Source: Pagrus major (lineage: Eukaryota; Chordata; Actinopteri; Spariformes; Sparidae). From it: a stretch of 64,000 bases of DNA. The translations under genes and the position numbers were made by a program. Under the pieces are notes generated by a model that searched no databases, was not told the origin of the DNA, and saw only the letters and a program-made list of their open reading frames with translations. Positions 14,501-24,919 of the stretch are shown in pieces (position 1 is the first letter of the stretch; every line of letters begins with the position of its first letter). Location of the stretch: the NCBI RefSeq assembly GCF_040436345.1, contig NC_133223.1, forward strand, positions 9,776,847 to 9,840,846. Reading direction: 5' to 3'.

Positions 14501-16335
14501 ATCTACCACATGTTGTCCACACAGACGGTGTGCATACCTTTCATGCCATAGTAGGAGAAGCGTTCACAGAACTCATTCACCACGATGAAGCAGATGCTGA
14601 GCGGGTAGTTGGTCCCACATAGTTTCTACAAGAGGAAAAACGTTGTTAACTGAAGATATGATATGAGACATTAATCATACAAACCTTGCTGAAAGTGAAT
14701 CCATTGTATTATCTCTTTTCTCTGAGTCAAATATTAACATCAACCTGTTCATTCAGTCAATAGTTTCACCTGCTCTAACACAGACTAGATTGATCATTCG
14801 TTGTGGAGTAGGAGCTTGTGCCTGACACCACACTTCCTCTTAGTTTACCACTCATACTGTAAATCACTCAAGGAAATCATTTTGAAGAACAAGAAGTCAC
14901 AGGGAAGTTGTAGGGAATATACAGCAGGTTATTTTAATGAAGCAGCTGTCATTTGTGACTAGGAAACAAGAATCCCTTAAAATACCTTTTATTAATCATT
15001 AATGTACCCATTGTAACATACTTTACACATTAAACATGGAATGTTTGATTTAAAAAAATATTTGTGATAATCAATTAATCATTCAGATCATTTCTCCAGC
15101 AAACATTTTGTACGGTTTGCTGCTTTCATTTCTTTTTACACATGTGACGACATGACGTCGAGTCCTGGGAACTTTTCTGTTACATTATCCCACAAACTGA
15201 CCTTAAAGGACAACACCGTTTCATACTCTTTATTTACCATTCCAAAAATGGTAAATAAAGAGTATTAAAAAAAGAAAGAATAAAAAAAATTTAAAAAATA
15301 AAAAGGACAACACAGTTTCATACGGTTTTACTTTGTTTATATGTGGCGGACCCTGCCACCTTTCTAGCTTCAAACAGTGTTCTGGGACCTTATTTTCCTC
15401 TGAGAACAGCTTGTTTATTCACTGATGGAAAAAGTTTGTATTATTACCTCATTAATATTGTAAATATATAGCATTTGAATTCCTTCTCTAAAACTAGGTA
15501 GTGCCCCTTTAATATTTTTTTCACTGTTAAAAAGTAATAACAAAGCATTTATTGTGCAGTTGCAGCTGACGGATATACATTTTTACAAATGCTAAGTAAA
15601 TGGTCTAGAAAGCATTTCATTGTTGAGTGAAATAACGAATAACTAAAGTATAACTGACTGTAAATGTTCTGTTGATCCTGTCAGTGTACAGGAACATGTG
15701 GTCAGGGGTTAAAGAATCATCATTAATCACCATCAACATCCCTACTGGTCACTGTGGACACCCAGCTGTGTCAGCAGCTGTCTCGGGGACTATTGCAGCA
15801 CAGATGTCTCACAGCTTTCTGCCGAAAGTTGACTAAAGAAGTCTTCCCAACACTTCCTCAACATCTTACTCATATTCCAGCTCAATAAACCATCATGTAC
15901 TTGTCATTGATGGTGTTGTCCTATGCTTGTATTTTATTTGGTGGCATGACCCTTTAAACTCCTTACTATGTGACTGCAGACAGTTAGTGTCATGTTTCTC
16001 TCAGTGTTTGAGGCTCGACTTGTGTTCGGGATGCGTCTGTTCCATCTCTGTAGTGAGTGATGGCAGCGGTGCACTGACACCTGGTCATCAGAGCAGACAC
16101 AGGCTACAGACACTGTCCCACACATCTGCAGTGTGACTAAACAACACGAAAACACATCTCAGCCCCGCATTTCACACGCTGCACAGCCTGCTCCGCGTCA
16201 CTGTCCACGCGTCTGCCCCGCGCACACTCGCTCCAACTTTTTCACGGTGCGTTAAAAGTGATTCAAAGAACATTTTAAAAAGTCACAGTGATCGACCTGA
16301 ACCGAACGACACGGGCACAGACTTACCTTACTCAT
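2517..16335 (-). CDS. slc15a2: Proton-coupled oligopeptide transporter, PEPT2-like (slc15a2), 5' part; 15 coding exons, 3' end outside window
   Basis: Imports di- and tripeptides with protons across the plasma membrane (POT/PTR2 family). Coding exons in transcript order: 16327-16335, 14538-14625, 12170-12311, 11710-11802, 10617-10716, 9916-10006, 9757-9834, 7596-7678, 7342-7425, 7127-7216, 5524-5568, 5208-5243, 3802-3890, 3198-3279, 2517-2642. All introns are GT-AG, and the 1236 nt join in one frame to 412 residues of a roughly 700-residue family. Visible motifs are [11 protein letters not shown] (E21xxER25), the transport histidine at about 55 in [21 protein letters not shown], the PTR2 signature [10 protein letters not shown] near 156, [12 protein letters not shown] and GSRW (Trp about 290). 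[22 protein letters not shown] and the exon 4 segment [17 protein letters not shown] resemble PEPT2 more than PEPT1. Odd point: exon 1 supplies only Met-Ser-Lys, giving a PEPT1-like short N-terminus. The extracellular loop 9 remainder and last membrane helices are missing because they lie beyond base 1. SLC15A1 is the alternative, but eaf2 nearby favours SLC15A2. Confidence 0.85.
6940..7055. repeat. Fragment of a fish-type dispersed repeat
   Basis: The text CAATTCATCCTGAGGAGGAC followed by ATGAATGTCTC and a degenerate 'fails-to-match' tail fits a dispersed repeat I recognise as common in teleost introns. A longer piece of what looks like the same family is at 8840-9610. It lies in slc15a2 intron 10, just downstream of the exon at 7127-7216. 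Confidence 0.45.
8225..8470. repeat. Possible non-autonomous DNA element
   Basis: The segment opens with AAAGGAGACATAAGCTGCTC and contains a GCTCTGTTTTAGCTCCTGTC stretch. That layout recurs in fish genomes as a short non-coding element. No clear terminal inverted repeat could be delimited, so the class is a guess. Confidence 0.35.
8840..9610 (+). repeat. Fish-type dispersed repeat in slc15a2 intron 7
   Basis: Non-coding block built of GCTAACATTCGCTAATCAGC, GTTTTGCAGGTTTTGGTCAC and TTTATGGCAATCCAATTGTT-type phrases. I recognise these from a repeat frequent in percomorph introns. It falls between the exons at 7596-7678 and 9757-9834. Autonomous parent not known to me. Confidence 0.5.
10974..11310. 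mobile_element. Non-autonomous DNA transposon (MITE-like) with AAGACC-rich interior
   Basis: The left end reads GTGTTGTAGTCAAGACC. The right end, reverse-complemented, reads GTGTGGTAGTACTTGAG, giving imperfect terminal inverted repeats. The interior is made of repeated CAAGACC/GAGACC words. It has no ORF and sits in slc15a2 intron 4, between the exons at 10617-10716 and 11710-11802. Confidence 0.6.
12600..13035 (+). mobile_element. 3' end of a CR1/L2-like (Rex-type) LINE
   Basis: The start encodes a [16 protein letters not shown] LINE C-terminus (about 12625-12665). It is followed by an AT-rich 3' UTR and the tail CCCTCTGGGATTAATAAAG, then TCTA tetranucleotides, typical of 5'-truncated fish LINEs. 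Inside the UTR a 31-bp unit (GTATATAGTACTTTATTG...) repeats about 2.8 times at 12841-12930. It lies in slc15a2 intron 2. Confidence 0.65.
13385..13776 (+). repeat. Old dispersed repeat, copy 1 (partner 22598-22990), interrupted by a MITE
   Basis: Shares long runs with 22598-22990: AGGATTACA, CCAAACTTGGATGGAGGATG, CCCCATTAACTTTTGGTG, GGGACGGATCCAG, and the later GGCTGGTAT..TATGAGTGA. Its 3' part resumes after a MITE at about 14082 with GATTAGGCTTGA, also present in the partner. The 96-residue ORF here is fortuitous. Confidence 0.75.
13777..14081. mobile_element. TTAA-flanked MITE, copy 1 (complete)
   Basis: The left end TTTAAAGGGGCACTATGTAG pairs with the right end, whose reverse complement is TTTAAAGGAGCACTCTGTAG. 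These are about 25-bp terminal inverted repeats flanked by TTAA. It is 305 bp with no ORF. Related copies are at 15203-15513, 39728-40007 and 62501-62690. A TTAA target suggests piggyBac-type mobilisation, which is an inference. Confidence 0.75.
15203..15513. mobile_element. TTAA-flanked MITE, copy 2, with internal hairpin
   Basis: Begins TTAAAGGACAACACCG and ends GGTAGTGCCCCTTTAA. It shares TCTGAGAACAGCTTGTTTAT and CTTCAAACAGTGTTCTG with other copies. A perfect 19-bp inverted repeat with a 5-nt loop lies at 15223-15265. The GGACAACAC start is partly duplicated (15206 and 15304), suggesting internal rearrangement. Confidence 0.7.
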
Positions 16336-16480
16336 GTTGCTGTGTTGGTGGCGGCTTATAGATCTTCACTGTCGCATCGGAGCTCCTGACTCACATCCAA
16401 GTCCGTCCCACTGTGCTCTGGAGGCAGGCGGTGAGACCTCGAGCATTTATGCAGCTCCAGGCGGACTTAAAGTTAATCTT
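16336..16480 (-). promoter_or_regulatory. Probable slc15a2 promoter and 5' leader
   Basis: The DNA just upstream of the slc15a2 start codon is relatively GC-rich. It holds a TATA-like GCATAAATGC on the minus strand at 16443-16452, about 108 bp before the ATG. This would place transcription start near 16415. No transcript evidence is available; this is position plus motif only. Confidence 0.3.
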
Positions 16481-16724
16481 CCACCAAAAAACGTAGACTT
16501 TTTGTCTCAAGGAACTGCGGGTCTTGAGAGGAAGTCTCCCAAACAGTGTAATGAATCACCCGGATCCGTGTTTTCGAGCCCACCTCCACACAGAAGTTGG
16601 TGTCAGTGAGGGGGACCAGCAGCAGCGGCAGCAGCCTCACATGTACAATAGTGTCGTTGTTACACAGCAGACTGGGACTGAGGCTCCAAGTCCTCTAGAC
16701 GTGTCACTCTGATGTCTTTGTAAT

Positions 16725-16726
<2 letters not shown>

Positions 16727-16786
<60 letters not shown>
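16727..16786. repeat. GT microsatellite, about 28 units
   Basis: Long uninterrupted GT run just upstream of the slc15a2 promoter region. Confidence 0.97.
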
Positions 16787-16788
<2 letters not shown>

Positions 16789-17229
16789 GTGCATCCAGTA
16801 AAGTAGTAAAAAAGTTTTAAAAGTCCACTTTAAGGTACACACTAAAAAGTAACGTACACACAGCTGATTCCAACCATAAAGTAGCCGGCAGCCATGCTCA
16901 AAGAACTGAACTGTTATCATTTTGTCTCTTCTTTGAAAGTGTACAAAGTCAATCGTGCAAAAAAGTAAGTGAAGTACAAGTACCTCATAATGAAGTACTT
17001 GAGTACATGGTTACATTCCAACAGGAACAAAAGGCTCAGAGGAGCAGGAGGCAGTCAAGGGTCGAAACCAGACCTATTCAACAGGAGGCCTGTGGGCCAC
17101 ATGGGGCCCTTTAAGAAACCTCATTCTGGCCCTCTGATCATTTTATTAGACAGCTTAGTATCCCATTATTAGCTGTGTCTGTTGCAAAGCAAAACATTCT
17201 CTCATTTCATGAACAAGTTTTAACCCAGT

Positions 17230-18892
17230 TTTAGTTTAAGTTAGTTTAAGCACAGAGAAATTCGTAAATCAAACAGACGACCGACTTCTACGTTTAAAAA
17301 GGTGCATTGTTTTTCTCCTGGACGGGGAACCTGCTTCTACATAAAGGAAGGCTGGTGTTCAGATGTCACAGTGTTGAAGAAGTCGTGCAGCCCTCACGTA
17401 GAGACTCTTTCCATAAACTGTAAACTTTCTATTCTCTGTGGGAGTTGTCCTGGTCTTTACATCCCATCTCAAGCCTGTGTAACAGAGGCATTACAACACC
17501 TGGCTGACCAGATAACAGACGTGGAGAAAAAACACCCAGACTCCCTGCTCATCATTCTTTTTAACAGAGCAAATCTCACGCACGAACTACCAAAATATAG
17601 ACAGCATAGAAAGTGTCCCACCACTGACACCAACACATTGGATCATTGCTGGATTATGCCTGGCTACTCAGTAAACTTTGAAGTTCAGTGGACACTCCCT
17701 AATGCAACAAGCCACAAACTGTGTTTATTGCCAGAACTGGGACTTTTCTTGGAGGGCATTGTTGCAATGGACATTGGTGACAGTTGGCCCTGTGTTTCCA
17801 GTGTAATTTTGTGTGAAACTTCAATATTTTGACTTTTATTCAGATTGTTCTTGTTAGTAGAGCCAAAGCTGAAGTTACAGGCCTGCTTTGACAGGCTGCA
17901 GTGGTTGCAGAGTGTTTTTGAAGCTGCAGCCTCAGACCTTAATGAACTCGCTGACACTGTGACATCTTCCATCAGTTCTTGCGAGGACATGTAAGTGCAG
18001 ACCAAGACCTTCTGCACATACAACAATGATAAACCCTGGTTTACACCTAAACTCAGCCAATGACCCTGAATCAGTTTGGAGAGGCCTGTAGAACATTACT
18101 AACTACAGGTGACCATCCCCCCAGTGGAAAACCGCCGACTGGCAGACGACCTTAACACCTTCTACACCAGGTTTGAAAGGAACTCTTTCACACCCCTCAC
18201 CCACTTACCTGCACCCATAGCCATCATCTCCCCCCTCCCCCCGACCTCCCACCTGCACTAAAGATCTGTGAAGAGGATGTGTGTCCGCTCTTCCAGAGAT
18301 GTAAGATCAGGAAGGCTGCAGGACCTGAAGGTCTGTCCCCCTCCTGCCACTTCCTTCACTGTCTGGTTCGGATCTGCAACCAGACAGGACAGGAACATAT
18401 GGCAACGGACAATCAGGTCTGCAGGAAAAATAATTGGAGCTGACCTGCCCTCCAAACGGGACTTGTACCAGTCCAGGGTCAGGAAACAGGCAGGTAGCAT
18501 CTCTGCAGACCTCTCACACCCCGGACTCAAACCGTTCAAGCTCCTCTCCTCCGGTAGGCATTTCAGAGCACTACACGCCAAAACAACCAGACACAGAGAC
18601 AGTTTTGTCCCCAGGCGGTCACTCTGATGAACACTTAACAGTCAGAGTGCAATAAATCCTGCCACTGTTTTTAATGTAAATACTGTGGAAAAATCTGCAC
18701 TCCTTACAATTGCACTATTTTTTTCTTGTAACTATAAGTCTTAATTTTTAAGTTTTAACAAAATGTTCTTTTTAGATTTGATGTTTAAAAACTATTCACT
18801 GTACACTGAGAGCTAATTTAACCAGAGTCAAATTCCTTGTTTGTGTACACATACTTGGCCCATAAAGTTGATTATGATTCTGATTACTGCAC
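17230..18892 (+). mobile_element. Internally deleted CR1/L2-like LINE (endonuclease start plus C-terminus and 3' tail)
   Basis: The 17302-17832 ORF reads as a LINE endonuclease (GTCFYIKEGWCSDVTVLKK, LADQITDVEKKHPDSLLII, ELPKYRQH..CPT). The catalytic GDFN is reduced to FN, a 6-nt loss. Decayed text continues (FEAAASDLNELADTVTSSIS, RRLADDLNTFYTRFE) to about 18345. It then jumps to the C-terminal VWFGSATRQDRN..LLSSGRHFRALHAKTTRHRDSF block, so the reverse transcriptase core is deleted. The end is ATAAAGTTGATTATGATTCTG at 18863-18892. Not a host gene. Confidence 0.8.
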
Positions 18893-21800
18893 AGAAACAG
18901 CTTTATCACTTTATGTTTCATGTTTTATGGAGGAAATATTTTCTGTTTTTCTCTCTCCGTTGTCTCATTGAACACTCACCAAAACCCATAACTTAAACCT
19001 TGTAGAGCTGCTCCTGTATATTAGCAGCTCACAGAACTGACCAACTCTCCTTTCACATAACTGCATTTGTCAATATGAGCAGATTTATTGAGATTTTCAT
19101 CTTTTTTTCATCCTTTTCTGAGCCCAGTTGTCTCCATGTTGGTGTTGGTGAGGTGTGGAGTGAGACGCTGTAGTTCACTGAGCAGTTTAACACAAAACCA
19201 CATGATATTTTACTTTAATTACAACAAACTGAGACTTTATTGACTTGGAAAATGATCTTTTAAATTGACAAACTCTCTCAGTTCACTACCACACAAAGTT
19301 TTTATTTATTCAGGTAGTGAAACACATGAGGGGAATGTGTCTGAGTGAGTGAGCCTCACGTGTCACTGCTGTAACAAGTTTATGTCTTTATATGTTTGGA
19401 TCGGCAGCTTGTAATTACGCTCAATCACCAGAAAAGCCTGATGTCAGCTCTGATCATGACACTGTGGTCTCTGTGATGACACAGCATGTGATGTGTCTGA
19501 TTTCTGAGCTGTAAAGCAGGTAGGAATATAAATATTAATCGACTAATTGTGTCAGCACTAGTATGATTTTAATGGTAGTATTTGTAAGTACACACAACAC
19601 ACTGCTCAAACTGTCTGACAGGTCTAAAAACATGCAGCTGCTGATGATGCAGAGCCTAATTAGTCTATGTTTAGACTAAAATTAATAAGTATTTTAATCT
19701 AAAGACGAAGACTAAATCTAAAATAGCTGCCAGAATTAACAGGCATGTTTTAGGCTTGAAGCTATAAAAGAGAAAAAGGCACGATAAGCTGGCAATCCTG
19801 CAGGAAACAAAGGAGGAACTGCTGTATGTACTGAAGGTTGATCAGGGAGTGAGGTGCAGGTGAGGCTCAGGTGTTGAGGAAAGGAGGAGCAGTTTGAGGA
19901 CATCTGGTGGCTAGCTAGAGGATGGCAGCTGTGTGGAGTTGATGGAGAGAGCACGGCCTGGTAGGAGTGAGCAGGGGGCTGGAGACAGGAGGCAGAGTAT
20001 GATGGAGGGCTGTGGGTGACGAGGGGAGCTGAGGAGCACATTGTGACGAGAATCAACAGATAAGATCATGAAAAGAGTCTGCTGCAAGTAGTGGACGGAG
20101 GATTACTAATGTAGACATAAAGACCCATATTAACTGGGTGCAATACTTGATGAGCTGCATCCATCTTGAAAAGATGAGGTATTTGAGGGATGGCAAGGAA
20201 GAGAAATTCCTGTTGATCTGGAGACCATTCATTTCTCATTTCTCCTCTGTCACTGCTGCAGGGATCAAGCCCATTCTACCATTGGCCTCTTAACTCTTCA
20301 ACTGGATAAATGGCATTCCTAATGTAGCCCACTTCAAATTTGCATTACATGGCTCAAGTCAGTGGTTAAAAGACTTTTCTCATGGAAGAACGTCCAACAT
20401 ATTTCACACATTATTAATGATTAATTAATAATTGATGGTTGAGCAGCCGACTATCGATTGAAGACATTATTTAAAATATGCATCCCTGCTCTCAACTAAT
20501 TCTGGTAAAAAGTACTTTTTCAAATGTAGTGAAGTACAACAAAGTAGTAGACAGTGGGAATACTTGAGTAACGAGAACAAGCACCTCCAAATTGTTACTT
20601 TCCCCCACTGGTCGCTTCACAATATTTTTTAAAAATGGTAGCAGCGTTTGTTTCTAAGTCCAAATACTTAAATATGCATTAAATATGGATGTGTGTGTTT
20701 TACTCTGAAAATGTAAATAGTGCAGTGTAGAGCTGATTCTCAGATGTAACGCTGCATATATTTAGCCCGACTTGACAGCTACATTATTGTCTTTGCACTG
20801 CTACTATTCTGCAGTATAAAATGCTTATTTTGTAAAAAAAAAAAAAAAAAAAAGTCAAATTCAAAGATGTGTAGTCTAATAATGTAATCCTTCAAAGGTC
20901 ACCATGTGTAATTTATGTGTAACTCTTCCTAAAGTCATCCCAAAACCCCAAATTCCCCAAAACACCGTCCTCCTCACAGTGATTACCATGTTCGTACGGA
21001 GACAGGGGTCATGATCTCCTCAACAAACTGTATGATCACCTGAAGATGTCTAATTCTGTCTGCTGATGACGGCTGTGAAATGTGGTTAAAGGCCCCTGAA
21101 AAAGTGAGTAAGTTGACATTGAATCCTGATTTCTAAGGCAGAGAATGAACTCTGAAATAGCCCATCAATAATTTGTTTTTAGCTTGGTGGAGGTTTCTCC
21201 CACATCACACTGACTCTGACACATTCCTTCGTCTTGTTAATGTTCTTTGTGATGAAGTTTGAGTTGGTTGACAGGATACATGTGTAAATAATTAGAAACC
21301 TGACCTAAAAACACTGTTAAATCATGACAGAAATGTTATGCAGTGTTGGTTATTGGAGAAGATGGAGGTGTTATAACTAACTGTTTTCCCTCCTGTCAGG
21401 TCCATGGATGAGGGACAGTCAAGTAAAAGCCATCGTGATCTACTGATTAAATCTACTCCAAAGGCAGGCGAGGAGATGCAGAAAACGAGCCAGTCAACAG
21501 TCATGGTCCTGTGACCTTTATTGATTTAGTAATCATTCTATGGGAGGAGCTGTCCAGACTTTTACTGTCAGAGCAGCTACAGAGCAGGAAGAACTGTGTG
21601 TCGAACGAGCGTAATAAGTCAGAGTCTGCTCAGCACATGGCTCCTGGTCATTTTAGAGGCAACTGTAAAATCTGTCCAGAGACACATTCACAGAAATGAT
21701 CTTTAATGCACATTATTACTGTTAAAGAAATGATGAAGACCTAAATTAGTGAACTGGAAAATCATGTAGTGCCACAAGAGTCCACAAGACAGCAGCACTG

Positions 21801-22026
21801 GTCTGCTACAGCATATCCAATGAGAATTATATATTAACAGTTCAGATTGGTTTTAAACTGCACACACTGTGCAGCTGGGACAGGATCTATCTATATAGAT
21901 AACAGGTAATAGTAAACTCTAAATGGTTTCATACAAAAACAGTAACCCATTACATTCAGCGGTTCAGCTTTAAAAGAAATGAAAGGCAGAGTGTCCCTAA
22001 AGTTGATCCAAAAAACACAACAGAAC

Positions 22027-22075
<49 letters not shown>

Positions 22076-22379
22076 TATATAACAACTTCTCCAATGAGCT
22101 AATTAATTACATAAAGATGCCAATGAAGATGTTGATGCCTCTCCATGAGCGAGCACAGTGCCGTTGGACTGAAACGTCCAGGCTATCACACACAGTCCTC
22201 TCTTCAGCTTTTACTTGTATTTGATGTTTGACCAGGTGTGTTCTCAGGTTAGACGTGTTCACCTGGTCACACTTGTATTTTGTATTATTGACATTGCAGC
22301 TCGTGTTGTCCTGACTCACTGCGACGTTTTGCAGGGGTGATGTCTCTCTCTTTCTCTCTATAAAGTTAGATGTGCTCTC
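18893..22379. other. Intergenic, no gene recognised
   Basis: Between the LINE piece and the next SINE I see no exon with family resemblance. Contents are a poly-A run (20836-20854), a CA microsatellite (22027-22074) and AT-rich unique-looking DNA. The 106-residue minus ORF at 19736-20056 is a low-complexity shadow of GGAG-rich DNA. Confidence 0.6.
22027..22074. repeat. CA microsatellite, about 24 units
   Basis: Uninterrupted CA run in intergenic DNA. Confidence 0.97.
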
Positions 22380-22605
22380 TGGTACAGTGCAGTCTACAGA
22401 GCACTCAAAGCGCTTTACAACACATTCACAATAATATGGTAAGACTGCAAGAATGTAATGCAATCTGACCATGTGAGGTGCCAACTGCAGTCAATTTGGG
22501 GTTAAGTTATCTGCTCAAGGACACTTCGACATGGGAGAACCGGGGATTCGAAACCAGCGACCTTCTGATTTCTAGATGACCCACTCTACAGCTGCCCCTG
22601 TCTGT
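22380..22605 (-). mobile_element. tRNA-derived SINE-like fragment
   Basis: Contains CAAAGCGCTTTACAACACAT, then AATTTGGGGTTAAGTTATCT, then GCTCAAGGACACTTCGACAT and GGGGATTCGAAACC. Read on the minus strand, the last element gives a B-box-like GGTTTCGAATCCCC, as in tRNA-derived fish repeats. Diverged and not a functional tRNA. Confidence 0.6.
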
Positions 22606-22990
22606 CTGCATGTCTGTCTGCTGTTGGTTGGATTGTCACCAGGATTACACAAAAACTACTGAACAGATTTTTACCAAACTTGGATGGAGGATGTGTCTCG
22701 GCCCAGAATAGACCCCATTAACTTTTGGTGAGGATCCAAATAAAGGGACGGATCCAGGAATCTTTTCTCACTTTTTCTACCATTATAAGTTTGGGCATTT
22801 CTTTGACATTTTCATTAATTTCTCAGAGAATAATGAATGGATCTGGATAAATAAAATCAGTTGTATTTAGGTGGCTGGTATGTATGAGTGAGTACAATTT
22901 GATGTGGATCCTAGATCTGGTGATGTTAAATCATGGTTCAGCAGTTATGGGTGGTTTAAAAGCTAGAGAGGCTCATAGAGTTTGATATTT
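22598..22990 (+). repeat. Old dispersed repeat, copy 2 (uninterrupted partner of 13385-13776)
   Basis: Same words as the 13385 copy. Here the site corresponding to the MITE insertion is empty (GGTGATGTTAAATCATGG near 22920). GATTAGGCTTGA follows downstream, giving an internal control for the insertion. Confidence 0.75.
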
Positions 22991-23764
22991 GATTAGGCTT
23001 GAATTAGCTACAACATGGGTGATGTCAGATGTCAATCAAACTAATAACAATGAACAACAATAATACCTCATAAAGAGAAAAGCAAATTGTTATTTGAACG
23101 TGTTCCCAAAATCTGTCTGTTTCAGCACCATCCCTGATTTGAGAAGCACCATCATTTCCATTTTGCATTGCATTGCAGGACGATGGTAAGGAAGAGGATT
23201 ATGACCACTGTAAAAATAATCTGAGTTCTGAGTTTTTCCTCATAATTCTGACTTTAATCCAAGAATTAACGACAGAGGAAAAAGTGGACTATATATAGTC
23301 AGCTCATCGGTCAAATGAAAAAACACCAGTGGTTTTGGACACCACTCGGGTCCAGTGCAATGCATGATGGTATATAATGCTTGGTTAGTGACCCTTGGTT
23401 GTGCTCTACTTTGAGACTATATTGAGTGTAATAAATCCCACTACACATGGACAGCACTACATAATGGCAATCACACAATACACACTGTAGTCCACTATAT
23501 AATGTGTAGATAATGACTTCAGACACAGCCCAGAATTATGAGAAAAAAGTAAGAACTCAATTTTTTTTAGTGGCCCAATTCCTCTTCCATACAGTAGTGT
23601 CAATCAACAGCACACTCAGAACTGAGGCGATTCTTAGTCTGCATACTGACTTTTTAGAGTTAATTTTGTGACACGATTGAGTCAAAACCTGCTTAGAATG
23701 AGACTTCTGGGTCGAGCTGGAACATGGCTTCAGTCTCGCACAAAGGAAACAAGCAAGCAATAAA
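22991..23764. other. Intergenic, nothing recognised
   Basis: AT-rich DNA between the repeat and the inferred cyp27a1 polyadenylation site. No exon or clear repeat boundary seen. Confidence 0.5.
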
Positions 23765-24919
23765 ACACATTTTATATTTATGTCTTTATTAGACAAAATC
23801 AAGAGACAGAGTAGAATGACACAGGGTAAAGATCAAACCCATGATGTTACTGGCACTGTTTGAAATAAACTTAAATCTCTCCAGAGAGCTCTAGAGTGGT
23901 TTAGAAACTTCATGTTAATGGTCTTTCCAACACACTGAGACATTATCTGAAATCATTTGGCTATACATATAACAAACTGGAGACAAAATCACAATTATAA
24001 ACACTGCTACAACCTAAAAATACATGTCTTTATGTACAAGTCGCAATTAGTTATATGCCAAAGAATAAAAACATGGAATCACTATATTCAATCATTTTCA
24101 CATTTTAAACATCCCCATAAGTAGACTGCCGACAATTAATAGATCCTACTAAGTAGTGTTGCTTGTGTATGCGTATCTTATTCCTCTGTGTCAAGGAGCT
24201 CTGCTGTAGTCTTAAAAACACATTAATGAGCAACACTGTCGCACTGAGTGGCATCCTTCATTACCATGAACACACACATACACACATACACACACTGTAG
24301 ATTATTTTCCCACATCATCACAAGTGCACCTAACGTCTCCAACACACGCACTATTCCATCCTGTTTGAGTAATGATTCATAAAAACTAAACATAAAAGAC
24401 CCTTTAGAGAACATTAAACTACATTTATTGGACCCGTCTGAACGGATTTATGTTTTCAGGAGGAAGCGATGCAGCTACATGCCACACACACACACAGCAG
24501 GGACAGACTGACACATTGTTGGTTTGGTCTTTTCAGGGCATTTGTTCCCATTAAGAAAGTATATGAACACAATTGTGATCTGTAGGAGTTACATGTATGT
24601 ATTCTGGTGCTGGGGAAACTAAAGAAAAAGCACACCAACACACAGAAAAGATCCAGTCAGCCTTGCTGTGGTCAGGTTTGGACAGAACTCAAGCTAAATA
24701 AATCCTCCAGAGGAAAACTCTTTGTTGCTGTTTAAGTGTTCATATTTACATTCTATACATATAGTGTTATACTCTTCACTATACAGCCTACCACATCTTC
24801 TGTTAGCTTCTATTTTCTGCCACAGTTTAAGTGCATTCCAGCCAGTCCTCTAAATGTGAATGCTGTATGAACAAGTGGTCGGTGACAGGCCGGAGACACG
24901 CTGTGAATAATAACACAGC
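23765..24919 (-). other. Inferred 3' UTR of the cyp27a1-like gene
   Basis: Starts after the stop codon at 24920-24922. The first good minus-strand AATAAA is at 23785-23790, followed by a T/GT-rich stretch (TGCTTGCTTGTTTCC). A UTR of about 1.15 kb is reasonable, but earlier sites cannot be excluded. Confidence 0.5.

Noticed and set aside
2517..16335. Assignment as slc15a1 (PEPT1)
   Set aside because: The short N-terminus resembles PEPT1, but the exon 4 and exon 7 wording ([21 protein letters not shown]) and the eaf2 neighbour fit PEPT2 better. A phylogenetic tree would settle it.
17302..17832. 176-codon plus ORF as a host gene
   Set aside because: It reads as a LINE endonuclease lacking its catalytic GD, with LINE text and a LINE 3' tail downstream.
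22480..22600. tRNA gene on the minus strand
   Set aside because: Only a B-box-like word and SINE phrases; no cloverleaf or A box in position.
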